Source of the DNA: Heterocephalus glaber
Taxonomy: Eukaryota > Chordata > Mammalia > Rodentia > Bathyergidae
Direction of reading: 5' to 3'
Length of the DNA: 64,000 nt
NCBI RefSeq assembly: GCF_000247695.1
Contig: NW_004624781.1
Span: 6,745,312-6,809,311 of the forward strand
Below are positions 20,163 through 30,394 of this stretch, piece after piece. Numbering within the stretch: the stretch's first letter is position 1; each line of letters opens with the position of its first letter. Both the position numbers and the translations under genes were made by a program. The notes below the pieces were generated by a model that saw nothing but the letters and a program-made list of their open reading frames with translations, searched no databases and was not told the DNA's origin.

Positions 20163-20470
20163 TTTTCTTTTCTTTTTCCAGGAACTGGGGATTGAACCCA
20201 GGACCTTCACACTAAGCTACACCCTCTACACTACCTCTCCTTTTTTTTTTTTTTTTTTTGGTACTGGGGATTGAACTCAGGTCCTTGTGCTTGCGCAGCA
20301 AGCGGCGAAACCACTGAGCTAAATCCCCGGCCCACTACCTCTTCTTTTTTGAGACAAAATCTCTGCTAAGTCTCTGAGTTGCCCAGGCTGGGATCTATCT
20401 AACTTGCAATCTTCCTGCCTCAGTCTCCCAGATTGCTGGGATTTCTAGGCATGCACCACCCACCAGCACA
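20163..20470 (-). mobile_element. B1-dID composite SINE split by an ID
   Basis: The dID half is at 20178-20228 and the B1 half at 20340-20468 ('gagacaaaatctctgc', 'ctgcctcagtctcccagatt', 'gctgggatttctagg'). A younger ID interrupts them at 20243-20332. Confidence 0.9.
20243..20332 (-). mobile_element. ID SINE nested in B1-dID
   Basis: Full-length reverse ID of the 'GCGCAGCA' subfamily. Target-site duplication CACTACCTCTCCTT (20229-20242) recurs with one mismatch at 20333-20346. Removing the insert re-joins the host SINE cleanly. Confidence 0.95.
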
Positions 20471-20800
20471 CACCATTTGGCATTGTTGAGGCCTAAATAT
20501 ATATATAGTCAAGCAACACACACACACATACTTTCTTGTTTTAAATATTCAAACAATTTAGAGAATGCAAAAAAGTCTCCCTTGGCTACCTGCTCAGTTG
20601 GTTTCCTTCCACTAGGTAACCTGTCTTCAGATTACATAACTCACAAGATATTTGCATATTATTTACATGCACAGATATGCACACAGAAATATGTCATTCT
20701 GCTTTAATTTTTAAGTAGTGTTATATTGTCCATATTGGTCTATAACTTGCTTTTTCTCATGTACAGACTACCTGTATTTTTTTATTTTAATGTAATATGA
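20471..20800 (-). mobile_element. Possible ancient L1 fragment
   Basis: 'gtgttatattgtccatattgg' and 'cttgctttttctcatgtac' resemble reverse-strand old L1 3' sequence, but divergence is too high to be sure. Confidence 0.35.
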
Positions 20801-21029
20801 GTATATGTTAATAAAGAAAATATTAAAAAGCCCCTCTTCTATAAAATATAAATCAAAATTTCAAAACAAAATGTTTAGAGGATAGCAATATTAATAAACT
20901 GTGTATCATAATCTTAAAAGAAAGGCTAAAATGTTACTCAGAGTATGAGTTATAGACAAAAAAGATTCTTACAAAAAGAAAACAGATAAAAGCACAAAAT
21001 TTTCTCTTCAATAAAAACTACTGGTTTTT

Positions 21030-21430
21030 ACTAATTACAATATTCCATGGCTTGCATATTCTGGTTTATCTGACCACTTCTGTTGATGGTTATTTAGGTT
21101 TTTTGTTTTTATTTTTAGTTATCTGCTATTTCAGATAATACTGCAGTAAAAAAAAAAAACTTCACACTTATCTCTATATGCTTGTATTTGCAAGCATCAC
21201 TTTTCTAAGGGAGTTACTGAAAAGTGGAATTTCTGGTTTTATGCTCTTCAGAGATTTCTTAGCTGGTTTTTTTTCTCTTTTTTTTTGGTACTGGGGATCG
21301 AGCTCAGGTCCTTGTGCTTGTGCACCAGGTGGCGAAATCACTGAGCTAAATCCCTGGCCCTGAATTTCTGGTTTTAAAGGTATATGCATTTAAAATTTTA
21401 CTTGGTAATGTCTATCAGCTTTCTAGAAAG
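21030..21430 (-). mobile_element. Ancient L1M fragment split by an ID
   Basis: Reverse L1-like phrases ('ttgatggttatttagg', 'gataatactgcagtaaa', 'gaatttctggttttaaaggta', 'ctatcagctttctagaaa') continue on both sides of an ID-containing insert at 21242-21361. Confidence 0.55.
21242..21361 (-). mobile_element. ID SINE with unusual 3' extension
   Basis: A reverse ID body (21287-21361) of the 'GCACCAGG/GCGCAGCA' subfamily lies between 15-bp direct repeats GAATTTCTGGTTTTA (21227-21241 and 21362-21376). About 45 extra bases (21242-21286) lie between the SINE's A-rich tail and the 3'-side repeat, as if the source transcript had read into flanking DNA before ending. Confidence 0.85.
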
Positions 21431-21610
21431 CTTTAGAAATTTATACTTTCAATAAAAAGATGAAAAGATGACAAGCCTCACATAACTAGGGAAATGAAAT
21501 TTTAAAACAAGAGAACACCATCTTTGCCCATTGGGGTCATAAATTTTACATTAATAATGCAAAGTATGGACAGAGATAGAGACATTTGTTCTTGCCCAGA
21601 GGTTCTTTTT

Positions 21611-21698
21611 TTTTTTTTTTTTTTGGTACCGGGGATCAAACTCAGGTCCTTGCACTTGCACAGCAGGCGGCGAAACCACTGAGCTAAATCCCTGGCCC
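21611..21698 (-). mobile_element. ID SINE
   Basis: Full-length reverse copy with long poly-T, GGTACC, and the diagnostic GCACAGCAGGCGGCGAAACC of one ID subfamily. AGGTTCTTTTT repeats on both sides (near 21600 and 21703). Confidence 0.95.
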
Positions 21699-21949
21699 CT
21701 AAAGGTTCTTTTTACAACCAGTATCTACACATTAGTGTTCCTTGGAGACTTATTCAAACTGATTATGCCACTGCTGTAAATAAAGGACATTTCTGTTGCA
21801 GAATTATTGATTTTTATGTGTGCTAACAGCAGCCCTGCTGTAACATGTATTCATTCAGAATATTTTTAATCTGGTATTATTGTTTTATATCACTAATTCC
21901 TTAATTAATTAAGTACCCTAGATATGAACTTCGATTTTATTTTGTTTCA

Positions 21950-22030
21950 TTTTATTTGGTGCTGGAGATTGAACCCAGGGCCTCATGCATACTTAGCAAT
22001 TGCTCTACCACTGAGTTACATCCCAATTTC
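21950..22030 (-). mobile_element. Old ID unit
   Basis: 'ggtgctggagattgaaccc', 'gctctaccactgagttacatcc': reverse ID of the older general rodent type. Confidence 0.8.
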
Positions 22031-22084
22031 TCCATTTTTATAACCATATTTTGGTTTACTATTCACTTAACACTTTCTCATAGG

Positions 22085-22235
22085 TTATTCCATTGATTTC
22101 GGCTTCAGTGATACTGAGGGGTGGTAATTCAGATGAGGAAATTGAAGCTCAGAGAAACTAAATGCTTTCCCAAGATCACCCAGCCATGTGTAAGTGGAAA
22201 GGCTGAGGTCTTCTGACACCCAATTTTATTGGCTT
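22085..22235 (-). mobile_element. MIR SINE
   Basis: 'cagatgaggaaattgaagctcagagaaac' region plus 'caagatcacccagccatgtgt' are hallmark reverse MIR phrases. Confidence 0.85.
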
Positions 22236-22272
22236 CCTACTTTTTGTAATTGCTTTTAAAACAAAGGACAAT

Positions 22273-22376
22273 AGCCAGGGATTTAGCTCAGTGGCTTTGC
22301 TGCCTGCTGCACAAGCACAAGGACCTGAATTCGATCCCTGGTACCAAAACAACAACAACAACAAAAAAACCCCAAA
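22273..22376 (+). mobile_element. ID SINE
   Basis: + strand member of the 'GCTGCACAAGC' subfamily with a (CAA)n tail. Flanks AAACAAAGGACAATA and AAACAAAGGCCAATA form the target duplication. Confidence 0.94.
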
Positions 22377-22494
22377 ACAAACAAAGGCCAATAATCGATC
22401 TCCCTGCCTCGTCCATACAGTTCAGTCAATCCAAAAGGAACCACAAGGGGCAGCAGGTGCAGTACAGAAACAATCAACTAGAAAGAAGCCTGAG

Positions 22495-22830
22495 AACTGT
22501 TTTTGTAAGTACATGTTTGCAATACATAATGATTACTTTCATTGTGGATATTTGGTACATGTACAAGACACATCTTAATTCTTTCTTATGTTCCTTTCCC
22601 CTCCCTGTCCTCCTCTTCCCTCCATCTCTCGGCCCCCTCTCCATTTGCAGAAGTTCTATCTCCTTGTTTCCTTTTATCTTTTACTTTGCCCTTTACAGCA
22701 TTCATATTTTGGGTTTCTCATATAAGAGGCACCATAAGGTATTTAAGCTTGTGTGTCTGATTTATTTCACTTAACGCTTATTTCAAGTTGCATCATTTTC
22801 CTGCAAATGAGAACTATTTTTTCATCTCTG
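22495..22830 (-). mobile_element. L1 LINE 3' UTR fragment
   Basis: Reverse L1 3' terminus: 'tgcaatacataatgattacttt', a long polypyrimidine tract (22585-22660), then 'gtgtgtctgatttatttcac', the same block found at 7290-7320 and, oddly, inside the B1 at 26.3 kb. Confidence 0.85.
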
Positions 22831-23112
22831 TTCTCTTCCCAGTCCTGTGACCTTAGATATGTCATTTTGCCTCACTTGCCTTTTTAGAAAAACAGAGGTG
22901 ACACTGGCTGATACTGAAAACAGAGACAATCATGTGCAGTTCCTCCTAGCTGTGACATTTTACTTAAGCCAACCTAGTATTCCTTTTCCGCCCATGTGTT
23001 TTATAAAATATCTTTTTTTGCAATTGGCTTACTGTGAACCAATAAGAGAAAAAGCTACAATACAATGCTTTCTTTGATCAAAATCTAAAGCTATTCCCTT
23101 GTCTCCCCCCTA

Positions 23113-23218
23113 CCCTTTTTGAGACAGGGCCTCACTGTGTAGTTCAGGTTGGACTTCAGCTCATTATGTAGCCCCGGCTGGCTTCGAACTCATGGCGATC
23201 CTCCTGCCTCAGCCTCTT
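23113..23218 (-). mobile_element. B1 SINE, 5'-truncated
   Basis: 'gagacagggcctcactgtgtag', 'cccggctggcttcgaactcatg', 'cctgcctcagcctcttg'; it stops before the inverted Pol III promoter part. Confidence 0.88.
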
Positions 23219-23868
23219 GTTGTTTTTCTTTGTACTTTTTTATATGATTCAAGGGTTCAAAGTAAACCCCTTTCTGAGGGTTAGGGAAATCCTCAGGGAC
23301 CACACCAAATGGTTTCAGGCAGCTCAGTGTGTCTGAAAAGATGTTTTCTGTCTGGATATTTTACTATGTGGTGTAGCCACCTACATTGTTTGTTGCCTAT
23401 TATTATAGATTTTAAAAGTGACTTATTTTCCCATCCTACTTCCAATAACTTGAAAGCTTGAACCACAGTTGTTCTTTTATAGTTCCAATTTACAAAAGCC
23501 AAAAATTTTAAGAGCTGGAAGGAGTCTTAGATCACTTAATCCCATCCCACATCTCAGACTAGATAAAATATTTTTTCTTTTAACAGAGGAAACACCCAAT
23601 GCCCAGGAAGTCTGAGCATCTCTAGCCAGTGAGTCTTTTCATGCAGTACCTCTTCCAGTCTCACTGCATGACCATTTACTGATGATCTCGGCTCTTCCAA
23701 AAAAATAGGAGTGAAAGTCAAAAAGAGTAAACTGTATGATCACCACTTGTTTTTCTTTCCTCACACATCATGAATTCTTCTAGTCCTAACCATATTTTGA
23801 TGCACTATTTATGAGAGCCATCTGGTCACAGGTTCCCAGATGGAATTCTGGAATTTAAAAAAGTGTGC
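23219..23868. other. No gene or clear repeat recognised
   Basis: Non-coding. A 69-codon minus-strand frame (23293-23502) has no recognisable domain. Confidence 0.4.
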
Positions 23869-24275
23869 TTTATTTTTATGGGATGCACACTGTATAGCAT
23901 CCATCTGCTTTCTACCTGCTCACCAGTGATGGGTTCATTAGATCTGTTAACTGCAAACTTAAAAAAAAATACTGACATCTACAGTAAAGGGCACAAATCT
24001 TCAGTGTAAGACTCAAAACGTTTTTACATGTGTAATGCCAGTTAACCACCATCACCTCTAAATATAAAATATTCCCAACACCTCTGAAGACCTTGTGTGC
24101 CCCCTATGGGTCAGCACCCTCCAAGGGCAACTACCATTTCGACTTCTTTCACCACAAGTGAGCTTTCCCACTTTTGAACTTCATATTAATGGAATCAGAC
24201 ATTATGTATTGTTTTGTGTCTGCTTTCTTTCACTGAACATTATGTCTGTGAGATGATTAAGTGCATTCTAAAAAT
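23869..24275 (-). mobile_element. Ancient L1M fragment
   Basis: Reverse phrases typical of old L1 3' regions: 'gaacttcatattaatggaatc', 'ttttgtgtctgctttctttcac' and 'gaacattatgtctgtgaga'. Confidence 0.7.
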
Positions 24276-24645
24276 GCAATTGACCTTCGGGCTGAAATCT
24301 TCAAGGAATCTCTCAAAATCTGGTACATAACATGCCAGAAATATGAATTCTAAAGAAAGGGCAGTTGAGAAAAGACCTCTTTAATAGTAGCCTAGACCTA
24401 CATTGCTCTTATCTCTTTCTACTCTTGCATTATCAATTTCCTTCTTCATCTCAGCTTTTAAATGGGCTCTGATCCACTCAAGTATTATTCTCGTTTCTTC
24501 TGTTAATGGATAAATAACTTGTGTAATTTTTCTTATTTATATCCAACATCAGCACTCCATAATCACTGCTCTAAAAGCTGGAAATGGCTTTGAGCTGTCA
24601 TCTGTCCAAGTTCTCCTATGGTAAACAAAAACACGATAATAGCCG
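24276..24645. other. No gene or clear repeat recognised
   Basis: AT-rich non-coding DNA. Confidence 0.4.
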
Positions 24646-25080
24646 ATTTTTAGATTCAACAGATGTATACTGAGCACATAGAATCGTTAATGTATTTTGC
24701 TAGGTGTTATGGAGGGCTCCAAAAATAAAACAAGCATGTATGGGCTCTGTCTTCATGAGATTCCAGTCTATCAGAGAAGCAATGTGTACAGATATCTACA
24801 TAAAAGGACATAGTCCAAGAAGGACAGTGTTAAATGATACCACTGAGTTCAAAGAAAAAGAATGCTCTGTGAGCTTAGTGGAAAAGGGAATTTCTAATCA
24901 GGATAGCACTCAGGAAGCTTGATGGGGTGTACCTGTATTAAGAGGATTATGCAAAGTAGGATGGAATAGTGAGGTAGGTTTAGCCATGCAATATATGGGG
25001 GAGGGCATTTTAGATAGACAACTGTAAGGACAAGGACACTGAATTAGGAAATCATGTAGCATGCACAGGGGAGCAACAGC
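24646..25080 (+). mobile_element. Ancient interspersed repeat, class uncertain
   Basis: 'tactgagcacatagaat', 'ttgctaggtgttatgga' and 'gctctgtcttcatgagattccag' followed by 'ggacaaggacactgaattagg' resemble a mammalian-wide old repeat (L2-like or similar). I can recognise the order but not the family. Confidence 0.4.
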
Positions 25081-26210
25081 GCAGTTAGACCCAAGGATAG
25101 GGAAAGTGATGGAGAAACCACGGCCCAAAGTAGTTACAGATTTCCCAAAGCCATTGTGCTGCCCAAGCGTCTTCCTGTTGAATATTCTTCCCACAACACA
25201 ATCGAGTCAATATTTTAACCACATCTGTGCTTTCCTTACAATGACCATTTTATATTATCCATTAATTAATTGATCCAACAAACATTTATCAAATATTTAC
25301 AGCATTCCAGGGACAACTGGACCCTATGGTCTCTAGTGCCGATTTGATGTTATAGAATTTTTTCCCAAGTGAAAATAGGCCTTATATAATCTCAGGCTAA
25401 CACAGATTTTCTCTCCCTTTCATTGTTAGAACTTTACTGAACTATGCTTCAGACCTAATGCTCCAAATAAGAAAGAGACTTAAACCACAATTAAAGGTCT
25501 CGCCATCATGTTTTTCTACACAACTTAGATGCACTGAATGTTACAGTAACTACACATGTGGTTTTTCCATGACTACTTTTTATGTTTGAGCAAGAGTGAT
25601 ACAGGAGGATCTGGAACTTTCCACCCTTGAGCGAAAGTTTAAAAACATTCCTAATACTGCAATGCGAGACTCATTTCCTTTTAGCTTATCAACCACTAAA
25701 AGCCATTTCCCCTTTATACTTGTTATGTTTCAGTGTGACTATGGAGACACACTTTCTATGCAACTGACACTCATGATTCTGGTTTAATGTACTCATTTTC
25801 TCAGAAATTTGTAAAAAATGTGGTCACTGACAGATCTTTGCACTATGGTATTTCAGTGTAAAACTAACACATGCACTAGTGACATTTATGAGGAGCAGTT
25901 TAGTGCCAGGGACCATAAGTTCTTTTTAATTTAATGAAACTATTCCTACTTAAAGCTTTGGTGCCAGAAAAAAAATCATGATTACTTGAACAAATTAGGA
26001 TATCAGATATTTTTATAAAGTATAAGTTATAACAAGTTGAGATTTTGAAGGTGTTTCTAGGCATATGGCGGGTTAGAAATGTAAACTGTACCTACCACTA
26101 GAAACAATAAAAAAACACTGAATTTTTAAAAATCTTAAACTCTTAGAAGCATTGAAGCAGAGGCAATACAGAAATGAAGGAAAGGAAGACAGAAAAAAAG
26201 GAAGAAAAGC
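25081..26210. other. No gene or clear repeat recognised
   Basis: Over 1.1 kb without familiar repeats or exon-like frames. Confidence 0.45.
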
Positions 26211-26212
26211 AA

Positions 26213-26412
26213 GCAAACAAGGCATGATGCTGCATACCTGTGATCCTAGCACTTGCAAGGTTGAGGCAGAAGGATCCCAAGATCAAGTCCAGCCTGGGCT
26301 ACCTCATGAGTTCAAGAGAAACCATTGTGTGTCTGATTTATTTCACTTAACATGGTTTCAAGGTGCAGCCTGCCTGGGCTACATTTTGATGCTCTGTCTC
26401 AAAAAAATGAAG
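26213..26412 (+). mobile_element. B1 SINE containing an L1-tail segment
   Basis: A normal B1 start ('ggcatgatgctgcatacctg', 'ttgaggcagaaggatccc', 'ccagcctgggctac') is followed at about 26320-26362 by 'gtgtgtctgatttatttcac' and 'ttaacatggtttcaagg', which is L1 3' UTR sequence. B1-like sequence ('gcctgcctgggctacatttt', 'gctctgtctc') then resumes. Confidence 0.8.
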
Positions 26413-26502
26413 GGGGGCAGGCAGAGGATTTAGATCACTGGTTCCGCCACCTCCCTCGCAACCGCAAGGTCCTGAGTTCGATCCCTGGTACAAAAAAAAA
26501 AA
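26413..26502 (+). mobile_element. ID SINE
   Basis: Inserted at the A tail of the preceding B1. The A box is altered (tagatcactgg); the B box is canonical (gttcgatcc). Confidence 0.92.
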
Positions 26503-26599
26503 ATGAAGAGGGGAAAGGAGGGGAGGAGAGATGAGTTCAAAGAGAGGTGAAGGAGCCTACACAGGTAAATGGACAGTGTCACACGTGTATACCAAACTG

Positions 26600-27910
26600 G
26601 AAGGCACCACTTAGATTCTATTTACCTAAATGATGCTCCTGGAGTTGTTCAGTGCTATAAGCCTGAGATCACTTTGCACTAATGGCATTTGTGAAGCCTG
26701 GGAACTTCAGCTTCGGCTTCTAGGGCTTGGAGAATCCTATAAGGGACCCCTCTCCTGATAAAGCTTGGGCCCAGACGTCCTCAGAGGACTGTAAGGAAAT
26801 CCCGATAGGACCAAGCAGAACCAAGGACTCCAAAATGCTGCCCTCAAAAGATTGCTACTTGTGAAAAACTCCAGACAAAACAAGTCCATAAGAGTCTCAA
26901 GCTATTACTGCAAGTTGAGGAGGAAAAGCTCAGGTACATGGGAGAAGCAAATGCAAATTCTCTCTGCAGGACCACAAATCATTTTCTGAGGAAAGTGAGC
27001 AGCTCACAGTAACAAACACTGCCACCCAAGGAGAGGTCAAAACAGGTGTAAACCAGCAACCAGTGTAGTCAGCAGAAAGAATCCACAGAGACTTCATCAT
27101 GTTTGAATTATCTGATGTAAAAAGTGAAAACATGGCTTTATTTTTCTACTAAACAAAAAGTAGGAAACACTTATTCAAAATAGGAAACAAAAGAAAACAG
27201 TCAGATAGATTTTTCTTTTCTTTTTGTTTTGTTTTGAGACAAGGCCTTCCTTCCTATGTAGTTTAGACCAGTCTTGAACTCACTATGTAGTCCAGGATGG
27301 CCTTGAACTCCTGGCGATCCTCCTGTGTCAGCCTCTTGAGTGCTGGGATGACAGGTGTGCGCCACCATGCTTGGTCTGTCTGATATATTTTTTAAAGACA
27401 GAATTTCTAGATATGGAAAGCACAATAACAAAAATTAATAACATAATAGACAGGCAATACAGCAGATTTGACGCAAGTGGAGAGAAATTTAATGTACTGA
27501 AAGAAACGACAATAAAAATTATCCATCTGTAGCAAAGAGAGATGAGGAAAAGGGAAACAGGGAAAAGTAGTAAGTAGGCATGGAGCACCAAGTAAGACAA
27601 TCTAACATCACCCATCTAATTGGCATTCCAGAAGGAGACGGAGAGAAGTGGTACAGAGTTAATATTTGTAGAAACAGTGCTAAGAATTTTCTAGGGCCAG
27701 TCTGTTTAAAAACCTAGGCTTCAGAAGCCCATTGATTCCAAGGAGCATTGGAAAAATACAACACAACACAAAGCCCTCCTCTTAAACAAAATAATAGCAC
27801 ATCACCAAAGAGACAATCTCAGAAGGAAACCACTTACTTTTCCTCAAAGAGTGGAAGAAAAAAATCAAATTTAAAATTTTACTCCCAGAAAAAAAATAGC
27901 TTTCAAAAAG
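26600..27910 (+). mobile_element. Ancient L1M 5'/ORF1-region fragment
   Basis: Phrases such as 'atctgatgtaaaaagtgaaa', 'attggcattccagaaggagacgga' and 'acttttcctcaaagagtgg' suggest the 5' UTR/ORF1 region of an old L1 on the + strand. It is interrupted by a B1 at 27218-27378 and shows no usable ORF. Confidence 0.45.
27218..27378 (-). mobile_element. B1 SINE
   Basis: Reverse B1: 'tttgagacaaggccttcc', 'cttgaactcactatgtagtcc', 'gtcagcctcttgagtgctggg', 'caggtgtgcgccaccatg'. Confidence 0.93.
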
Positions 27911-27913
27911 GTA

Positions 27914-28098
27914 GGAGCTGGGCATGGTGGCATACACCTGTAATTGCAGCACTCTGAGAGGCTGAGGCAGGAGGGTCTCAAGTTTGAGCCCAGCCTGGGC
28001 AATTTAGTGATTTAGTGAGACCCTGTCTGAAAATGAAAAAAAGGGCTGGGAATGTAGCTCAGTGCAAAGGCCCTGGGTTCACCCAATACAAGCCAGGG
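27914..28098 (+). mobile_element. B1-dID composite SINE
   Basis: 'agctgggcatggtggcatac', 'gaggctgaggcaggagggtc', 'gagaccctgtctga', then 'gggctgggaatgtagctcagt' and 'cctgggttcaccc'. Confidence 0.93.
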
Positions 28099-28107
28099 GA
28101 ATGGTAA

Positions 28108-28570
28108 AAACATGAAAAGTTGCTTAATGTCATTAGCCATTAGAGAAATGGAAATTAAAACCACAATAAGATACTATTATATCCCTGTTAGAATAACTGA
28201 AACAGTCTGACAATATCAAATGCCAATGAAAATGGGAAGCAATCAAATCTGTCAAACTTCTTCATATATTGCTGGTAACAATCCATGATGGTACAAACAC
28301 TGTGGAAAGCAATGTGGCAGTTAAAAAAATTTTTTTTCTCATGAAGTTAAACAGAATAACCACAGACCCAGAAATCTCACTCCTGGGTATTTACCAGAAT
28401 GAAATGCAAACCATTCACCTCAAACATGAACATGAATATTAGCAGTAGTTTATAACTCCAAAATAGAAACAGTCCAGTGCCCATCAGCTGAGGAGTGGAT
28501 AAACCACAGTATTTCTACACAGTGAGCTGCTACTCAGCAACAGGCTAGAATGAATTATTGACATACACAC
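28108..28570 (+). mobile_element. Ancient L1M ORF2-end fragment
   Basis: Clear old-L1 order: 'agccattagagaaatggaaatt', 'ccacaataagatactattat', 'tactcctgggtatttaccag', 'gtccagtgcccatcagctgagg', 'tactcagcaacaggctaga'. Reading frames are broken throughout. Confidence 0.85.
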
Positions 28571-28722
28571 AAGAAGATTGAAAGCTCTGGCCAATCTAGC
28601 AACTTATCAAGAACCTGTCTCAAATTAAAAAATAAAGGGGGAGGGCCAGGGATGTAGCTCAGAGACACAGCACCTGCCTGGCAAGTGTGCGGCCCTGAGT
28701 TCAGTCTCCAGTACAAATACAT
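28571..28722 (+). mobile_element. Partial B1-dID
   Basis: Truncated B1 right end ('gcaacttatcaagaacctgtctc') plus dID half ('gggccagggatgtagctcag', 'ctgagttcagtctccagtac'). Confidence 0.8.
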
Positions 28723-28726
28723 AAAT

Positions 28727-28760
28727 GGGGATTTAGATCATTGAAAAGGCCCTGGGTTCA
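28727..28760 (+). mobile_element. ID-like fragment truncated by the assembly gap
   Basis: 'ggggatttagatcattgaaa' and 'ggccctgggttca' run straight into Ns, so its 3' half and tail are missing from the assembly. Confidence 0.7.
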
Positions 28761-28860
28761 NNNNNNNNNNNNNNNNNNNNNNNNNNNNNNNNNNNNNNNN
28801 NNNNNNNNNNNNNNNNNNNNNNNNNNNNNNNNNNNNNNNNNNNNNNNNNNNNNNNNNNNN
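28761..28860. other. Assembly gap (100 N)
   Basis: Exactly 100 Ns, the usual placeholder for a gap of unknown size. It lies between an ID-like unit and an AG microsatellite, so repeat content is the likely cause of the break. Confidence 0.98.

Positions 28861-28905
<45 letters not shown>
28861..28905. repeat. (AG)n microsatellite at gap edge
   Basis: At least 22 AG units; the true length is unknown because the left side is the gap. Confidence 0.95.
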
Positions 28906-28909
<4 letters not shown>

Positions 28910-29097
28910 GAGAAAGGGAAAGGGAATTCAGTTCTTATTCCTAGAACCCTTGTAAGATTATGCACAAAATTGTCCTATTTAAAAAGAAACAGTGCTTCTA
29001 TTTTTAGATTTCTAATATGTAGCAACAAATAGCAGACTTCTACACATCAGACTCAAATAAATACATTTTAATGTAACACAGTTTTTGTTTTTGTGTG

Positions 29098-29278
29098 TGT
29101 GGTGTCAGGGATCAATTTAGGGACACTCACACTGAGTTATTTCCCCAGTGTGTTTTTCTGGGGGTTTTTGTTTTGTTTTGAAGCAAGATTTCACTAAATT
29201 GCCCAGGCTGGCCTCAAACTTGCAATCCTCTTGCCTCTGCCTCCCAAACTGCTGGGCTTATAGGTATAATGGCATAGT
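29098..29278 (-). mobile_element. B1-dID composite SINE
   Basis: 'gtgtcagggatcaatttagg' and 'cactgagttatttccccag' (dID), then 'ttcactaaattgcccaggctgg', 'gcctctgcctcccaaactgctggg' (B1). Confidence 0.9.
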
Positions 29279-30346
29279 TTTGTTTATCTTACACAATTAC
29301 AAAATATATGGAGATTAAAATACAAAAAGGTAGTTGAACTTGTGTCTCTGAAACAGCCAGGGTTCCTGAACTATTCACTTGTCATAAAAGAGTTGGATAA
29401 CTGTGTTACCATCATAGAGCTAATTTTAGAAGGAGTAATCTTACAAAATGCAGTGTAATTAAGAAAAGTAGCTTTTGTTTCTTTTGAGACTTCTAATTCA
29501 GAGATGTACAGGATGCTGGTTTTCTGAACCAAGTCAGTACCCCAAGAATAATCTGATTCATAAGTTTAGGGCTAAACCAAGAAATTTTTAGCTAAAAGAG
29601 TCATATTAGCTATATAGCAAAAGCTGAATTCCAGCTCCTTTTTATTAATGGGCCTTACCATGAAGATAAAGTTTCAAAGAAAGTTTTCACTCTCTGTGAG
29701 AAAAATGAAAATCATAGTGTATGATGATAGGTTATTCTCTCCTGCAAACCGAATGCCTACATTTGCTTTGTAATGCACCACAAGAGCAACATGCTGCTTG
29801 TTGACTTGAGCTGATAACTTACAATAGAAACTTTGCCTTGCTTTCTTTTTCTGATAGAAATTGTCAGCAACATGGAACATGTTGCCACACTTTTTTTTTT
29901 TGGAGCAATGATATTTTAAAAATATAAGGAATCAAAACCAAAAGAATCTAGCCTAACCCAAATAATTTAGACCACAAAGTCCAGACTAGTTTTTCCTATT
30001 TCTCAAAATAACTGAACTCAGTACTCACCAAATTTCCACTCATGTGTGTGTGTGTGTGCGCGCGCGCGCGCACATGTGTGTGCGCTCATGGGCAACATGC
30101 ACCATGTAGACATTGCCACAAATGCAAGAGATTCTTCACTTTTTCAGATCAAACCATGCTTCGGTCCTGTACATATATATGAATAATCACTTTGCATTAA
30201 TCAACTGTAGAAGAATATAGACTGAGTGAAGACAATTTCACATAACTTCTTAGTTTCAAGTGCTACATAGGAAAGATTTAAATGTCTTGATGACAGCTTA
30301 TTTAATGAGTTCCCAATAAACTACTTAATAGAAATCTTAATTTATA
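29279..30346. other. Repeat-poor non-coding stretch
   Basis: No familiar SINE or LINE and no exon-like frame, apart from the alternating purine-pyrimidine tract at 30041-30085. Confidence 0.45.
30041..30085. repeat. TG/CG alternating tract (Z-DNA-prone)
   Basis: 45 bp of unbroken purine-pyrimidine alternation: a TG run, a (CG)-rich centre of about 14 bp, then CA/TG. The methylation-prone CG core has survived, which is unusual in a CpG-depleted genome. Confidence 0.9.
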
Positions 30347-30361
30347 GAAAGTTCAACCAAG

Positions 30362-30394
30362 ATCACTTCTCAGCCTTTTGGCTAAGATCAAGTG
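30362..30394 (+). pseudogene. Truncated U2 snRNA retropseudogene
   Basis: 33 bases match the extreme 5' end of U2 spliceosomal RNA ('tctcagccttttggctaagatc', with two differences from the known 'tctcggcc' form). Direct repeats GAAAGTTCAACCAAG (30347-30361) and GAAAGTTCAAACAAG (30394-30408) flank it, so it integrated by target-primed reverse transcription as a 3'-truncated cDNA without an A tail. It lacks the Sm site and everything beyond stem I, and cannot function. Confidence 0.88.

Noticed and set aside
22250..22774. 174-codon + strand open frame
   Set aside because: Composed of an ID SINE followed by a reverse L1 3' UTR; no protein-coding logic.
28738..28965. Open frames reading through the N gap and AG repeat
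   Set aside because: Codons of N are unknown and the Arg-Glu/Ser-Leu runs are translated microsatellite.
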